Below the pieces are notes generated by a model, which was given only the letters and a program-made list of their open reading frames with translations, made no database searches and had not been told where the DNA came from. A stretch of DNA of 64,000 nucleotides from Prevotellaceae bacterium UBA2852. GTDB lineage: Bacteria > Bacteroidota > Bacteroidia > Bacteroidales > Bacteroidaceae. The position numbers and the translations under genes were made by a program. Position 1 is the first letter of the stretch. Every line of letters starts with the position of its first letter. Shown piece by piece: positions 17,205 through 26,348 of this stretch. The DNA lies in contig DEFM01000018.1 in NCBI GenBank assembly GCA_002350855.1, positions 7,613-71,612 on the forward strand, in the 5' to 3' direction.

Positions 17205-19220
17205 TTACATTGCAACTTCGAGCATAATGAATGAATAAGGTTCAATCACAAAGTTCATCTTCTTTTTCATCTTAATTGTTTCCTTTACGGGAGCGATGGG
17301 TTGTGCATCGTAGTTATTCTCATCGTCTGCATTACCTGCGAGTGTAGTTCTGGTTGCTACAGACTTGAGTGATTTGAAGCGTGACAGGTCAATGGTTCCT
17401 GTCTTCTGTTCTGCACTTGCGTTACAGATTTTCACAAACAGCTGACGGGTCTTGGTGTTGAGCACAACCGACTGACCATAGTGGCTGTTTTCTGCAGGTT
17501 GGATAACATCAGCTGCATCACCGTCAAACTTCACACAGTCGCCATAGTAATAATCTCCACTGGAGAGACCGAAGAGCTGCTGCACATAGTAGCTGCAGGT
17601 GAGGTACGGACGTTCGTTGTCGAAATAGATAAGGTCCGGATTCCAGTTAGTCGCGTTCTTACGAGCAAAGAGAGGAGCATAGCTGGTCATTGCAACAACG
17701 TCTCCATTGCGTTCTACGTGGAGGAGATAAAGTCCTTCTGCAAGAGCATCGATAAGTTTCTTGTCCTTCGCAGCATACTCTCCCAGATAAACCTTAGTCT
17801 TACGATTGCGTGGATAGCTGTCGTACTGACGTTTGTTAAGGAAATATGTGTTTGGTTCGTAATAGTGTTCATCGATGAGAGGCATATCCAGTTCCTCTGC
17901 CAGTTTCCATCCGTTCTCAAGGTCAGGATTACCTGGATGTGAACCGGGACCTGCCGTACCCACGATTACGATTTCCGGATGAGCCTCATGGATTTTCTTG
18001 TACATATAGCGGAAACGCTCACAGAACTCGGGAGAGATGCGTTCTTCGTTACCGATACCGAGGTATTTGAGGTTGAATGGTTCAGGGTGACCTGCGGCAG
18101 CACGTACACGTCCCCATGTGGTGGTTTCATCACCATTTGCCCATTCGATAAGGTCAAGAGCATCGTTTACCCATTCGTCCATCTCGTCCATTGGCACTAC
18201 ATCCTGAGCCTGATCCTTCATACTCCAACCACCGTTGGTTCCCTGACAACTTACTCCGCAAGGAAGGATTGGGAGGGGTTGCATACCAAGGTCCTCGCAA
18301 AAGAGGAAGTACTCATAATATCCAAGAGCCATACTCTGGTGGTAGCCCCATGTATTCTTCAGACCGACACGCTGCTGACGAGGACCGAGGGTGTTCTTCC
18401 AGCGATAGGTATTCCAGAAACCGTCACCACCACCGTGAACCACACATCCGCCAGGGAAGCGCATGAACTTAGGATGAAGGTCGGCAAGAGCCTGAGCCAG
18501 GTCTTTACGGAGTCCATGACCCTTGAATGTATCCTGTGGCATAAGTGACACTTCATCGATATCGATATCACCAGGAGTCAGCACCAGAATCAGAAGTTCT
18601 GCATCCTTGCAGTCTTCCGAAGGAACAAGTTCCGCACCATAGCGTTCCCACTCCACTGCATTCACGTTAATGGCAGTCTCAGCGATCACCTTAGGATCTT
18701 TGCCCCATCCCTGTGGCTGAACCAGAGCAATACGGATATCCTTGTCGTCCTGACGGTTCATATTGCGGAAGAATGCAGAGAAATCGTATTTCTCACCAGC
18801 TTTAACGCTGATTCCGTCATAACCCTTATTCTGCAGACCAACGCCTTTCCATCCTTTGTAGTCATAATACTCCTTCACACGTTCGATATGAATACGCATG
18901 TAAGTAGGATTGTTCTCGTTGAGAGGATTGTCCATACGTGGTTTCATGTAACCAAGAGAGTGTCCCGGGCGTTGGAAAGACCAAGCTGTACCAGGTCCCC
19001 ATCCATCACGTTCAGAGGTGTTGAACTCAAACGATCCGTTCTGAACAAGTTCTGCATAAAGTCCACCGTCAGCACTGCTACTGATATCCTCGAAGAAGAT
19101 TCCTATTAGTTCGTTACTGATGGCCTTACCTCCTGCCGGAGCTTTCTTAATTGGTTTCTGGGCATTAGCACCCAGTGTCATTGCCACCAAAAAGGCAGCC
19201 AAAGTCATTAGTTTTTTCAT
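17205..19220 (-). CDS. Secreted alpha-L-arabinofuranosidase, GH51
   Basis: Glycoside hydrolase releasing terminal arabinofuranosyl residues from plant polysaccharides such as arabinan or arabinoxylan. A Sec signal peptide is clear (MKKLMTLAAFLVAMTLGANA). The domain with GIFFEDIS and the barrel segment FMRFPGGCVVHG fit GH51. The acid/base glutamate lies in LGIGNEE (about residue 391) and the likely nucleophile in VYLGEYAA (about 480). The C-terminal beta domain ends in YSFIMLEVAM. There is no T9SS-type C-terminal domain, so it is probably periplasmic. It is 671 residues long. It follows the PL8 gene by 21 bases but no susC/susD pair is nearby. Confidence 0.93.
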   Translation of the reverse strand: MKKLMTLAAFLVAMTLGANAQKPIKKAPAGGKAISNELIGIFFEDISSSADGGLYAELVQNGSFEFNTSERDGWGPGTAWSFQRPGHSLGYMKPRMDNPLNENNPTYMRIHIERVKEYYDYKGWKGVGLQNKGYDGISVKAGEKYDFSAFFRNMNRQDDKDIRIALVQPQGWGKDPKVIAETAINVNAVEWERYGAELVPSEDCKDAELLILVLTPGDIDIDEVSLMPQDTFKGHGLRKDLAQALADLHPKFMRFPGGCVVHGGGDGFWNTYRWKNTLGPRQQRVGLKNTWGYHQSMALGYYEYFLFCEDLGMQPLPILPCGVSCQGTNGGWSMKDQAQDVVPMDEMDEWVNDALDLIEWANGDETTTWGRVRAAAGHPEPFNLKYLGIGNEERISPEFCERFRYMYKKIHEAHPEIVIVGTAGPGSHPGNPDLENGWKLAEELDMPLIDEHYYEPNTYFLNKRQYDSYPRNRKTKVYLGEYAAKDKKLIDALAEGLYLLHVERNGDVVAMTSYAPLFARKNATNWNPDLIYFDNERPYLTCSYYVQQLFGLSSGDYYYGDCVKFDGDAADVIQPAENSHYGQSVVLNTKTRQLFVKICNASAEQKTGTIDLSRFKSLKSVATRTTLAGNADDENNYDAQPIAPVKETIKMKKKMNFVIEPYSFIMLEVAM

Positions 19221-19241
19221 TGTAATTGTGATAATAAAGTG

Positions 19242-22200
19242 TTATTTGATTATTATTTTGTGTCCATCAATAATATAAAATCCATGTTTTAGCGAATTGC
19301 TTAATCCTTGAGTATATGTACCTACAGGTCGTCCTGCCATGTCATATATCACAGAAGAAGTCGCCTTTCTTTGTCCAGAAGGAGAGGTCACGCCGACTTC
19401 TTCCTGTGGTGCGAAACTCAGTAGGCGCACATTGTCGAACATGATGCAACTGCCGCCCGAAAGCCAATCGAAGCTGATAACAACGGGAACAGCTGCAGGC
19501 TCCGTCAGTTCGAAATCCGCACTTGTGGTTTCCCATTCAGCAGTTTCGAAAAAAGAGGCACCGCCTGTGGTGAAGGTAACGGATTCAGATTTGATTCCCG
19601 CTACATTGACTGCAAAAGACGATGCGGCAGAGTTGGCATAGCCGCTACGGTGGTCAATCGAGAAACGATACTTGCCTGCGGGCAGAGTGGAAGTGGCTGT
19701 GGAGAGAGAAGTGGTCCCTGTGCTCCACCCCATTCGCATATAATAAGCCTGCGAACCGTCAGCCAGAGTTGTGACCTTACCGAAGTTATTGTCTGTGTAG
19801 CAGTTGGCATTGACTATGAGCGAAACCACATCGCTGCCGGTTCTCGTCCATCCTGCCGGAGCCGCAACCTTATAGCCACGAAGTCCGTCATTGCTATTAT
19901 TCTCGGCAGTGAGAGTATTGACGTCATCAACTTCTAACGAGGGGTTCTGCAGATATTCAGCGGTGACATCAACCCCCTCCACCTCGGTGTCACCTTGAGG
20001 AAAATCCGCTTTCGTAGCGGTTATCTTGTTATCTGAAAGTGAGACAAGAATTGTGCCTGATTCTGGAACCATCACATTGTCTGTCACTTGCTCACCCGAT
20101 GCATTAATAATAGTAACGGTAACCATCTGCTCAGATAAAAGATTGTTCTTCAGATAAACAGCACGGCTGTCACCTTCAGCCTGAATAGCCGTCAAAGACT
20201 GTGCACCAGCTACGAACACCTTGAATTCGTTGGCAATGTGCATATTCTGCTTACAAGTAAATGTAGCGGTGGAAACGCCATTGGCAATTGCCGTGTTCTG
20301 TGTAAATATCGGTGCGCCCAGCGGACAGCTTATGCTCAGGTCTGTCCATGGAGTATTGTCCTGTGCAAAGAGGTTCGACAGTAGCATGTACTGAGTGCCG
20401 TCAGGATCAGGAGCAACCACACCGTGCCAGCCTTCCGGCCATGAGCCAAGAAGAGTGAGATCCTGCACTCCTTCGCAAAGAACCTTTGTTGCCTCAGCAT
20501 CCACATTGCAGTAATACACGAAGTTGCGGATATGGTTCATCTTCGTGCCCACGCTGCTTGAGGAGTTGGAGAACGACGGATATATCTTTGCCGTCATGAT
20601 GGAGTTGTTGTTAGAGCGGTCGCCGAAACCCATTTGATTATTCGCTTTCTTGCACACAAAACCTATTGCGTTGTCGATATTTGCCCACTCGCTCCTCCAT
20701 GTCTTCATGATTGTTCCGTCAACCGTCATCTGTCCTCCTTCATAATATATAGTACGGGTGAGGTTTGTGAATTCATCCATTGAGATACCCATCATTCCGC
20801 CCTGCTCTGCCGACACACTCGTTGCAGAGTTTGCCTTCAGCGCATCTATCAGGATGACTGCATTGCCGCTCGTGGAGTACATTGCGAACGCCTGTGGTAT
20901 CTGTCCTCCGTTAGCCATAATCTTTCCGTTCATGGCATAAGCGTCGTCGAAGAAAGTATATCGTCCCTTAATCACGGCTGTATTGTCGCTACGGCTGTAT
21001 GTGCCGAGGATGTTGCCAGTGTTGTGGGTACGGAACGGCACCATTATCTTTGCAGTCGAGATGTCGTTGGGGACAATCACGCCCGAGTAGTCTTTCAGCC
21101 CTTCGTTCCATGAGAAGCAGGTGAAGCGGTCTTTCGTCATGCTTCTTACTATGTTCTGAGTCGGGAAATACTTGGTCTTGCTGAACTTCTTCTGGAATTC
21201 TTCCCATGTCGGAGCCTGCATTTCTGCTGTAGGCATCACATTGTGCATGAGCCATGTCATCATCACTCGGTGAGCCTCCACACCCATACGTCGCGCACCG
21301 ACATCGGCACGCAGCAGCCACGAGCCGTCGGTGGTTGTGGTCTGACGCGCCTTGATATTCTTGTATGCGAGGTTCTCCAGCAGCAGGGCGTTGGCATCGC
21401 GCTGGAAGCAAGCCTGAGTAGAGTAGCTGGTGATTTGGTCGAAGAGGAAGAGGCTCCAGTCGTTGCCGTTGGGCATTGCCAGTTCGCCGTCGCTCGTTGC
21501 CAGCCAGTTCATCACCTCGTCCATCACCTCCTGATTGTTGTGCATCAAGGCATTGCTTTTCCATTTCTCCTCACCTTTCACACCCATCTGGAACATCTTC
21601 AGGGCAAGTGCAGCCTCACCCAGTTCCTGCATCACCACATTTTGGTACGATGTATGGAACATATTGTGGTTCTGCAGCGTGTAGTCGCTATAGAGGTTCT
21701 GCCCCTTATAGAGCTGGGCAACGGTCTTGCTGTTGTAGTCAGGATCAACCACCGTGTTGTTCTTGGCATCATCCTCGTGTGAATAGCAGTTGATGGCAAA
21801 CTCCCTCATTCTCTCAAACCACTGCGGAGCAAGTTCGTCGTCGGGAAAGAGTCCCAATGCAGCAGCCAGCACATCCACTTCCCATCCGTTTTCCTCCGCC
21901 TTGGTATCACCAGCGTAGCCTGTAGGAATGGAGCGGTAGAGTTCGTAGTTGCACTCCGCCTTCAGCAGATTGTAGATATATCCGCGCTGAGCCTCCGATA
22001 GTTTGTCCCATTGGAAGAATGCGCTGTAGGCCACCGACATAGCCCAGAGGCTCGATTCCCACACATGGTCACTCGTGCTGGTCGATCCCCAGTAGTCACC
22101 GCCGCTGCACACTTTCAGTTTGTTGGCCTTGTGGGTGCTGTAGGCAAACACCAGCGATTTCATTGCCATCGACTCCAGGTCGTTCCATGTCACACCGCTT

Positions 22201-22526
22201 GGCAATGCCACTCCAGCCCCTTTCCCGTACTTCACGAGGAAGGCGCAAATCATGCTCAGGTCAGCGTTCGGACGCACGCCCTGTTCGTTGCTCTTCATCG
22301 TTGCCTCACCCTTGAAGCATCCGCACACCTCGTCCCTGCTGTTTGGGTATTGGCAGTCCTGGAAGTCATCCTTCATGTATTTGGAGAAATTCGCCAGCAT
22401 CTGCAGCAAGTCGTCCTGCATCACGTTTTCCGCGACGAAGTCCTGAGTCAAAACTCCTTCAGTGGGGCTTTGCGCCTGCATCAGCGCAGTCTGCATCAGC
22501 GCTAATATGAGAATCAATCGTTTCAT
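19242..22526 (-). CDS. Polysaccharide lyase family 8 protein with T9SS-type C-terminus
   Basis: Large exported lyase (1094 residues) of the PL8 fold, which cleaves uronic-acid polysaccharides (hyaluronate, chondroitin or xanthan) by beta-elimination. A signal peptide (MKRLILILALMQTALMQAQ) is followed by an alpha/alpha toroid domain. Its LQNHNMFHTSYQN segment (about residues 282-294) carries the Asn/His/Tyr type active-site residues. A beta-sandwich region follows. After about residue 870 there is an additional beta-rich module (ending SCIMFDNVRLLSF) that looks carbohydrate-binding. The end, IYDMAGRPVG...GFYIIDGHKIIIK, resembles Prevotella T9SS sorting domains, so surface display is likely. 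The substrate cannot be fixed from sequence by eye. Confidence 0.87.
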   Translation of the reverse strand: MKRLILILALMQTALMQAQSPTEGVLTQDFVAENVMQDDLLQMLANFSKYMKDDFQDCQYPNSRDEVCGCFKGEATMKSNEQGVRPNADLSMICAFLVKYGKGAGVALPSGVTWNDLESMAMKSLVFAYSTHKANKLKVCSGGDYWGSTSTSDHVWESSLWAMSVAYSAFFQWDKLSEAQRGYIYNLLKAECNYELYRSIPTGYAGDTKAEENGWEVDVLAAALGLFPDDELAPQWFERMREFAINCYSHEDDAKNNTVVDPDYNSKTVAQLYKGQNLYSDYTLQNHNMFHTSYQNVVMQELGEAALALKMFQMGVKGEEKWKSNALMHNNQEVMDEVMNWLATSDGELAMPNGNDWSLFLFDQITSYSTQACFQRDANALLLENLAYKNIKARQTTTTDGSWLLRADVGARRMGVEAHRVMMTWLMHNVMPTAEMQAPTWEEFQKKFSKTKYFPTQNIVRSMTKDRFTCFSWNEGLKDYSGVIVPNDISTAKIMVPFRTHNTGNILGTYSRSDNTAVIKGRYTFFDDAYAMNGKIMANGGQIPQAFAMYSTSGNAVILIDALKANSATSVSAEQGGMMGISMDEFTNLTRTIYYEGGQMTVDGTIMKTWRSEWANIDNAIGFVCKKANNQMGFGDRSNNNSIMTAKIYPSFSNSSSSVGTKMNHIRNFVYYCNVDAEATKVLCEGVQDLTLLGSWPEGWHGVVAPDPDGTQYMLLSNLFAQDNTPWTDLSISCPLGAPIFTQNTAIANGVSTATFTCKQNMHIANEFKVFVAGAQSLTAIQAEGDSRAVYLKNNLLSEQMVTVTIINASGEQVTDNVMVPESGTILVSLSDNKITATKADFPQGDTEVEGVDVTAEYLQNPSLEVDDVNTLTAENNSNDGLRGYKVAAPAGWTRTGSDVVSLIVNANCYTDNNFGKVTTLADGSQAYYMRMGWSTGTTSLSTATSTLPAGKYRFSIDHRSGYANSAASSFAVNVAGIKSESVTFTTGGASFFETAEWETTSADFELTEPAAVPVVISFDWLSGGSCIMFDNVRLLSFAPQEEVGVTSPSGQRKATSSVIYDMAGRPVGTYTQGLSNSLKHGFYIIDGHKIIIK

Positions 22527-22563
22527 AGAAATCCTGTTTAGTTGTGTTAGTTAGTTTGTATAA

Positions 22564-24621
22564 TCATTGAATCAGCACTTTCCTGCCTCCGACGATATAG
22601 AGTCCTTTGTCAGGCACAGCCACTCGGCGTCCCTGCAGGTCGTATATCTCTTTGCTTATTCTCTTTGCTTCGTTGAGTGATATGGAATTGGGTGCGTCTG
22701 ACGAATTGCAAATCAATTGAACATTGGCAACCGACACATTACATTCGTTGGTACCCTCTCCCCCGACAAATCCGAAGGAAAGAGTGAACAGGCCGTTACC
22801 TTCCACGGTGAATGTCTGGCTCTTCTGCGTCCACGAACTGCCTGAGGTGAAATATGTACGAGTTCCGTCAATGTCACAGTAGCAGAGATTTGCCTTAGGT
22901 GAAGTGAGTGTCTGCTTCATCTTGAATTTCAATGTGTATGTTCCGTTCGGCAATAACACCTGACGTGACACCTGTTCGCATATCGGTGCAACTCCCCATT
23001 TCGCCCTGATATACAGGCTTTGCGACTGTCCGTCATCCACACGGCGGCAAAGGTGGATATACTGACGGTTACCGGTAGTAACGTGGGAGGCAACATGCAC
23101 ATTCCATTCCGGCTGCCGATATATGTTAGCATAGTTTGCCATCTGTGTGCCGTTAGCAGCCGAAAACGATGCGTTAGAACCGAGCCAGCTTGTAACATCG
23201 GTATTGTCCGCTACCGTCTCTGTGCGTTTGTCAAGCGGTGCCACCTGAGTATCAAGCGTGTTGGCAACAAAGTCACTGCTTACATGAGCCTGCTTAACCT
23301 CAACCACACCTTTGCCAGCCTTGCACAGCACAATAAACACACCGGCAAGACCTCCGTCGTCGCGTCCCGGTGATGCAACAGTATAGTCCTTAATACCATC
23401 GTATGTATATTCACAGAAAGAATGGACGTGACCGGAGAAATGCACAGGGTTAGGCGTAAGCTTCATAATCTCGGCATACTTGTCCTTTTTCATCTTTGCG
23501 AAGTTGCGTGCGGTTGCATCCGTTGTCCATTTGCCTAAGTCCTGATCAGTGCCGTAGGCAGAGGCGTTCACAGTCTTGATATACAGACCTACATCGTTCT
23601 GGTCGAGCCACCAGCGGTCGCAGTCGCTGCCAGCCACCAGCGGATAATGCTGCGCAAATACCGAAGCCTCATCCTTGTGCGCATTTACGAATTCCTCAAA
23701 AGCATCCACAACACCGTCGGGGGCATAGTATTTGGCAGAAGACAACATCTGTGGTTTGTCATACGTTTTCTGGAACCAATAAGTCTGTCCCATGTAGAAA
23801 CGTACACCGTTGAACTTGAACGTAAACGGTTTCACCTGAGTATGGATCGACCCGTCAACAATCTGCTCGTAGTCGGTAATCCAGCCATTCGACATTGCAT
23901 TCTCGCAATAGTCCTCAACTATGCCACGCGCTATATCGTTGCAGTAAGAACCTCCGTCATTCCATCCCCACGTAAGTCCCTTGTCTGGATTTGTTCCCGT
24001 CCAGTAGTCAGGAACAAGGTCATGGTTGCCGCATATAGTAATAAAGGGGATATTGGCATCCGCAAAACCAGCATGGGCATTCTTATAATTCTCACCCGAC
24101 TTCTCACTGTCGCCGTCCATGTCACCGAGTCCGAGAACAAGGTCGCATGTAGGCACATAACCCGGAAGCGAATTGAACTCGAACTTCAGTCCTCCAGAAC
24201 TGCCCATACCAGCAATCCGCGAAACATAAGACTTCAGATTAGCCACGCTCGTTCCGTCGTGACCGCTCTGTGCGGTATGCTGGTCGGACATCATCACCAC
24301 AGTGAAATACTTTCCTTTGGAGAAATGGAAAGAATAGGTAGAGCCGTTATATACAAACGTCACTTCCTCGTCATCCGTAAGGCTGAGAGTTGACGGATCA
24401 GGAGTAATGTCACTATTCGACACAACAGAGCCACCAACCTGAACGGTAACGCCCGACATCACAGTCGAAAGATCCACTGTCTCCGGAAACTCCACAAGCG
24501 TAGCACCAGTAGTCAACGACCTTGTACTGACACCTGTTACAGAAGGGAACGACATCGTCATCTGAGCTCTCAGACATAATGTCGCAACCCACAATAAAAG
24601 GAGAAAAGCAAATCTTCTCAT
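22564..24621 (-). CDS. Secreted calcineurin-type metallophosphoesterase with T9SS-type C-terminus
   Basis: A 685-residue exported phosphoesterase. The signal peptide is MRRFAFLLLLWVATLCLRAQ. Metal-binding motifs of the calcineurin superfamily appear in order: SDQHT (about residues 111-115), GLGDMDGD, CGNHDLV and, much later, FSGHVHSF. After the catalytic domain comes a beta-sandwich of carbohydrate-binding type (about 500-640) and a C-terminal IYDLQGRRV...KGLYIVGGRKVLIQ, typical of Prevotella T9SS cargo. The physiological substrate is unknown. Its start codon is preceded at 8 bases by an 8-bp tandem repeat array instead of an evident ribosome binding site. Confidence 0.88.
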   Translation of the reverse strand: MRRFAFLLLLWVATLCLRAQMTMSFPSVTGVSTRSLTTGATLVEFPETVDLSTVMSGVTVQVGGSVVSNSDITPDPSTLSLTDDEEVTFVYNGSTYSFHFSKGKYFTVVMMSDQHTAQSGHDGTSVANLKSYVSRIAGMGSSGGLKFEFNSLPGYVPTCDLVLGLGDMDGDSEKSGENYKNAHAGFADANIPFITICGNHDLVPDYWTGTNPDKGLTWGWNDGGSYCNDIARGIVEDYCENAMSNGWITDYEQIVDGSIHTQVKPFTFKFNGVRFYMGQTYWFQKTYDKPQMLSSAKYYAPDGVVDAFEEFVNAHKDEASVFAQHYPLVAGSDCDRWWLDQNDVGLYIKTVNASAYGTDQDLGKWTTDATARNFAKMKKDKYAEIMKLTPNPVHFSGHVHSFCEYTYDGIKDYTVASPGRDDGGLAGVFIVLCKAGKGVVEVKQAHVSSDFVANTLDTQVAPLDKRTETVADNTDVTSWLGSNASFSAANGTQMANYANIYRQPEWNVHVASHVTTGNRQYIHLCRRVDDGQSQSLYIRAKWGVAPICEQVSRQVLLPNGTYTLKFKMKQTLTSPKANLCYCDIDGTRTYFTSGSSWTQKSQTFTVEGNGLFTLSFGFVGGEGTNECNVSVANVQLICNSSDAPNSISLNEAKRISKEIYDLQGRRVAVPDKGLYIVGGRKVLIQ

Positions 24622-24629
24622 GTGTTTTG

Positions 24630-24674
24630 AGTTTTTAAGTTCTTGAGTTCTTGAGTTCTTAAGTTCTTAAGTTT
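24630..24674. repeat. 8-bp tandem repeat array upstream of the phosphoesterase start
   Basis: About five and a half units of AGTTCTTR (R is A or G), with small variations, lie 8 bases before the phosphoesterase ATG. On the transcribed strand the unit reads YAAGAACT. The same array occurs at 50988-51027 and 52604-52643, in each case right upstream of a start codon. Confidence 0.85.
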
Positions 24675-24795
24675 ATTATTTTTGCAAAGCAAGAATTGTC
24701 ATAAAATCGTTCGCAAAACCAGAAATGAAAATACTTTATTTGAATAAGATTTTGTGATAAATTTTGCGAATATTTTGCGTCTAATACTTCATCCT

Positions 24796-24856
24796 CCCGA
24801 GCATAGCTCGCCTACCCGTAGCCTTTCGGCAAGCCGAACGATTACACTCTTCACTT
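24796..24856. repeat. 61-bp double-hairpin dispersed element, copy 1
   Basis: Matches the element at 51081-51141 at 59 of 61 positions by direct comparison. It contains two small hairpins, CGAGC-ATA-GCTCG and TTCGGC-AA-GCCGAA, and ends in CACTCTTCACTT. It is non-coding in both places. Confidence 0.85.
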
Positions 24857-24901
24857 AACACTTCAGTTTTTTCATATTGCTTGAATAATTTAGAATATTT
24901 G

Positions 24902-24909
24902 CAAAGATA
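24902..24909 (-). promoter_or_regulatory. candidate -7 element for the phosphoesterase transcript
   Basis: The minus strand reads TATCTTTG, matching TAnnTTTG. It is about 280 bases upstream of the phosphoesterase start, so the transcript leader would include both repeat elements. No -33 box was confirmed. Confidence 0.35.
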
Positions 24910-25052
24910 TACATATTTATTATTCAACCCAAATGATTTGCGATTTTAATTAAAACTCAATCATCGTGCGCAGCACGTTGTTGAAAACAATACCACTCGT
25001 CACAGAACCGAACAGAATATCCCAGATTCTTGACTATTCCAGCAACCATTTG

Positions 25053-25060
25053 TACCTTTG
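25053..25060 (+). promoter_or_regulatory. promoter -7 element of the alpha/beta hydrolase gene
   Basis: TACCTTTG matches TAnnTTTG and lies 50 bases before the hydrolase start. A TTGAC sequence about 20 bases upstream could act as the -33 region, but it is not the usual TTTG. Confidence 0.5.
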
Positions 25061-25110
25061 CAAAGTCAAACGATAAATAATTAAAATGAGTATAATCTGA
25101 AGATACGGAA

Positions 25111-25998
25111 ATGAAAAGAACAGTTTTATATTTGTTATTCGCGCTGTTGCTGGCCAGTTGTACCAAACAGCCGCAGACGCTCAGCGAATTAAAGTCTGAA
25201 TACGTAACTGTCGATGACAGCATACGCGTACATTACAAAATCTGGAATGAGTCGGACGGCTCTGACACTAAGACCATCTGTTTCGTTCACGGCTTCGGTT
25301 GCGACATGAACACTTGGGAAAAGCAGTTTAAGGCATTCCGTGATGAGAAAGACCTGCAACTCGTGTTCATCGACCTTCCGGGGTATGGGCAGAGCGATAA
25401 ACCGCATGTGGAATACACGCTCGACTTCTTTGCCCATGTAATTGATGAAGTGCTGAATGTAAACAATATCAAGGATGCTGTCTTCGTAGGTCATAGTCTT
25501 GGTACGCCCGTATGTCGGCAGACACTGATGGCAACCAATCATCAAGGTGCATTGGTAGATGTTGACGGCGTATATTGTTTCTATGATGGTACAGAGACTC
25601 CGGAATATATTGAAGCGGTCAATCAGTTCGGACATGCGTTCGACGGTCCGGAATGTCGCGAGGTGATTGCGGGCTTTGTATCGTCATTGGCTGGCAAGGA
25701 AACGCCTCAGGAAATAAACGACTATGCCATGTCGGTGATGCCCAAGACACCCCAGTATGTGGCTTCGAGCACTATGCAGAACCTTATTGAAAAGAAATGG
25801 TGGAACGGACGTGCCATCACACTGCTCGTCATGGTCATCTGTACACAGAACAGTGGCCTTGATCCAGACAACAAGCAGAAGATGGAATACCTCTATCCTA
25901 ACCTCGACTATACTGAACTGACCACTTGCGGACACTTCATCCACATGGAGCAGCCTGATATGTTCAACGACAAGTTGAGGACATTCATAAAAGAATAA
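25111..25998 (+). CDS. Alpha/beta hydrolase lipoprotein
   Basis: A 295-residue serine hydrolase with a lipoprotein signal (MKRTVLYLLFALLLASC, lipobox LASC, Cys17). The alpha/beta-hydrolase fold shows the oxyanion-side CFVHGFGCD and the nucleophile elbow VGHSLGT (Ser about residue 129). The catalytic histidine is in TCGHFIHME (about 273), and the acid residue is less clear. Substrates of such stand-alone hydrolases cannot be inferred. It opens a plus-strand cluster of small orphan genes and ends 4 bases before the next gene, so the two are probably co-transcribed. Confidence 0.88.
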   Translation: MKRTVLYLLFALLLASCTKQPQTLSELKSEYVTVDDSIRVHYKIWNESDGSDTKTICFVHGFGCDMNTWEKQFKAFRDEKDLQLVFIDLPGYGQSDKPHVEYTLDFFAHVIDEVLNVNNIKDAVFVGHSLGTPVCRQTLMATNHQGALVDVDGVYCFYDGTETPEYIEAVNQFGHAFDGPECREVIAGFVSSLAGKETPQEINDYAMSVMPKTPQYVASSTMQNLIEKKWWNGRAITLLVMVICTQNSGLDPDNKQKMEYLYPNLDYTELTTCGHFIHMEQPDMFNDKLRTFIKE

Positions 25999-26002
25999 GC
26001 TT

Positions 26003-26344
26003 ATGAAGGCAATTGAAGTTAATACAAAAATGATTGCGGCATGCGGACTCTACTGCGGAGCGTGCAAGAAATATCGCATGGGCAAGTGTCCTGGCTGTCA
26101 TGAAAACGAAAAGGCATCATGGTGCAAAATCCGCAAGTGTTGTATGGAAAAGGGTATCCATACCTGTGCCGAGTGCAAGACGGACGTCAAGGATTGTCGG
26201 CTTCATAATAATCTGATAGGAAAGTTCTTCGCATTAGTCTTCCGTAGTGACCGACCCGCCTGCATCCGTTACATCCGCGAGAACGGTGAACAGGCTTTTG
26301 CCGAAGAGATGACAAAGCGAGGTGAACAAACAATGCGCAAATAA
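26003..26344 (+). CDS. DUF3795-type cysteine-rich protein
   Basis: A 113-residue cytoplasmic protein with many cysteines arranged as in DUF3795 proteins: ACGLYCGACKKYRMGKCPGC, then WCKIRKCCMEKG, then TCAECKTDVKDC. The pattern suggests metal or iron-sulfur binding. The family has no established function. The start is immediately downstream of the hydrolase stop. The end lies 4 bases before the start chosen for the next gene, so this is a tight operon. Confidence 0.85.
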   Translation: MKAIEVNTKMIAACGLYCGACKKYRMGKCPGCHENEKASWCKIRKCCMEKGIHTCAECKTDVKDCRLHNNLIGKFFALVFRSDRPACIRYIRENGEQAFAEEMTKRGEQTMRK

Positions 26345-26348
26345 AAAT

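Larger units (their letters stand above)
24622..25110. other. gene-free intergenic region with repeats
   Basis: No credible gene. It contains an 8-bp tandem repeat array (24630-24674), one copy of a 61-bp double-hairpin element (24796-24856) and a minus-strand -7-like element (24902-24909). The promoter of the plus-strand hydrolase is at 25053-25060. The minus-strand reading frame at 24957-25223 is not supported because it runs through the promoter and start of the hydrolase. Confidence 0.75.

Noticed and set aside
21243..21782. Long antisense frames within the PL8, giant and other large genes
   Set aside because: They are shadows produced by codon bias of the real genes; none has a promoter, signal or family motif.
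24630..24674. 8-bp arrays as a CRISPR array
   Set aside because: The units are contiguous without spacers and only 8 bp long, and no cas genes are present.
24957..25223. 88-codon minus-strand frame
   Set aside because: It runs antisense through the promoter and start of the lipoprotein hydrolase and shows no recognisable features.
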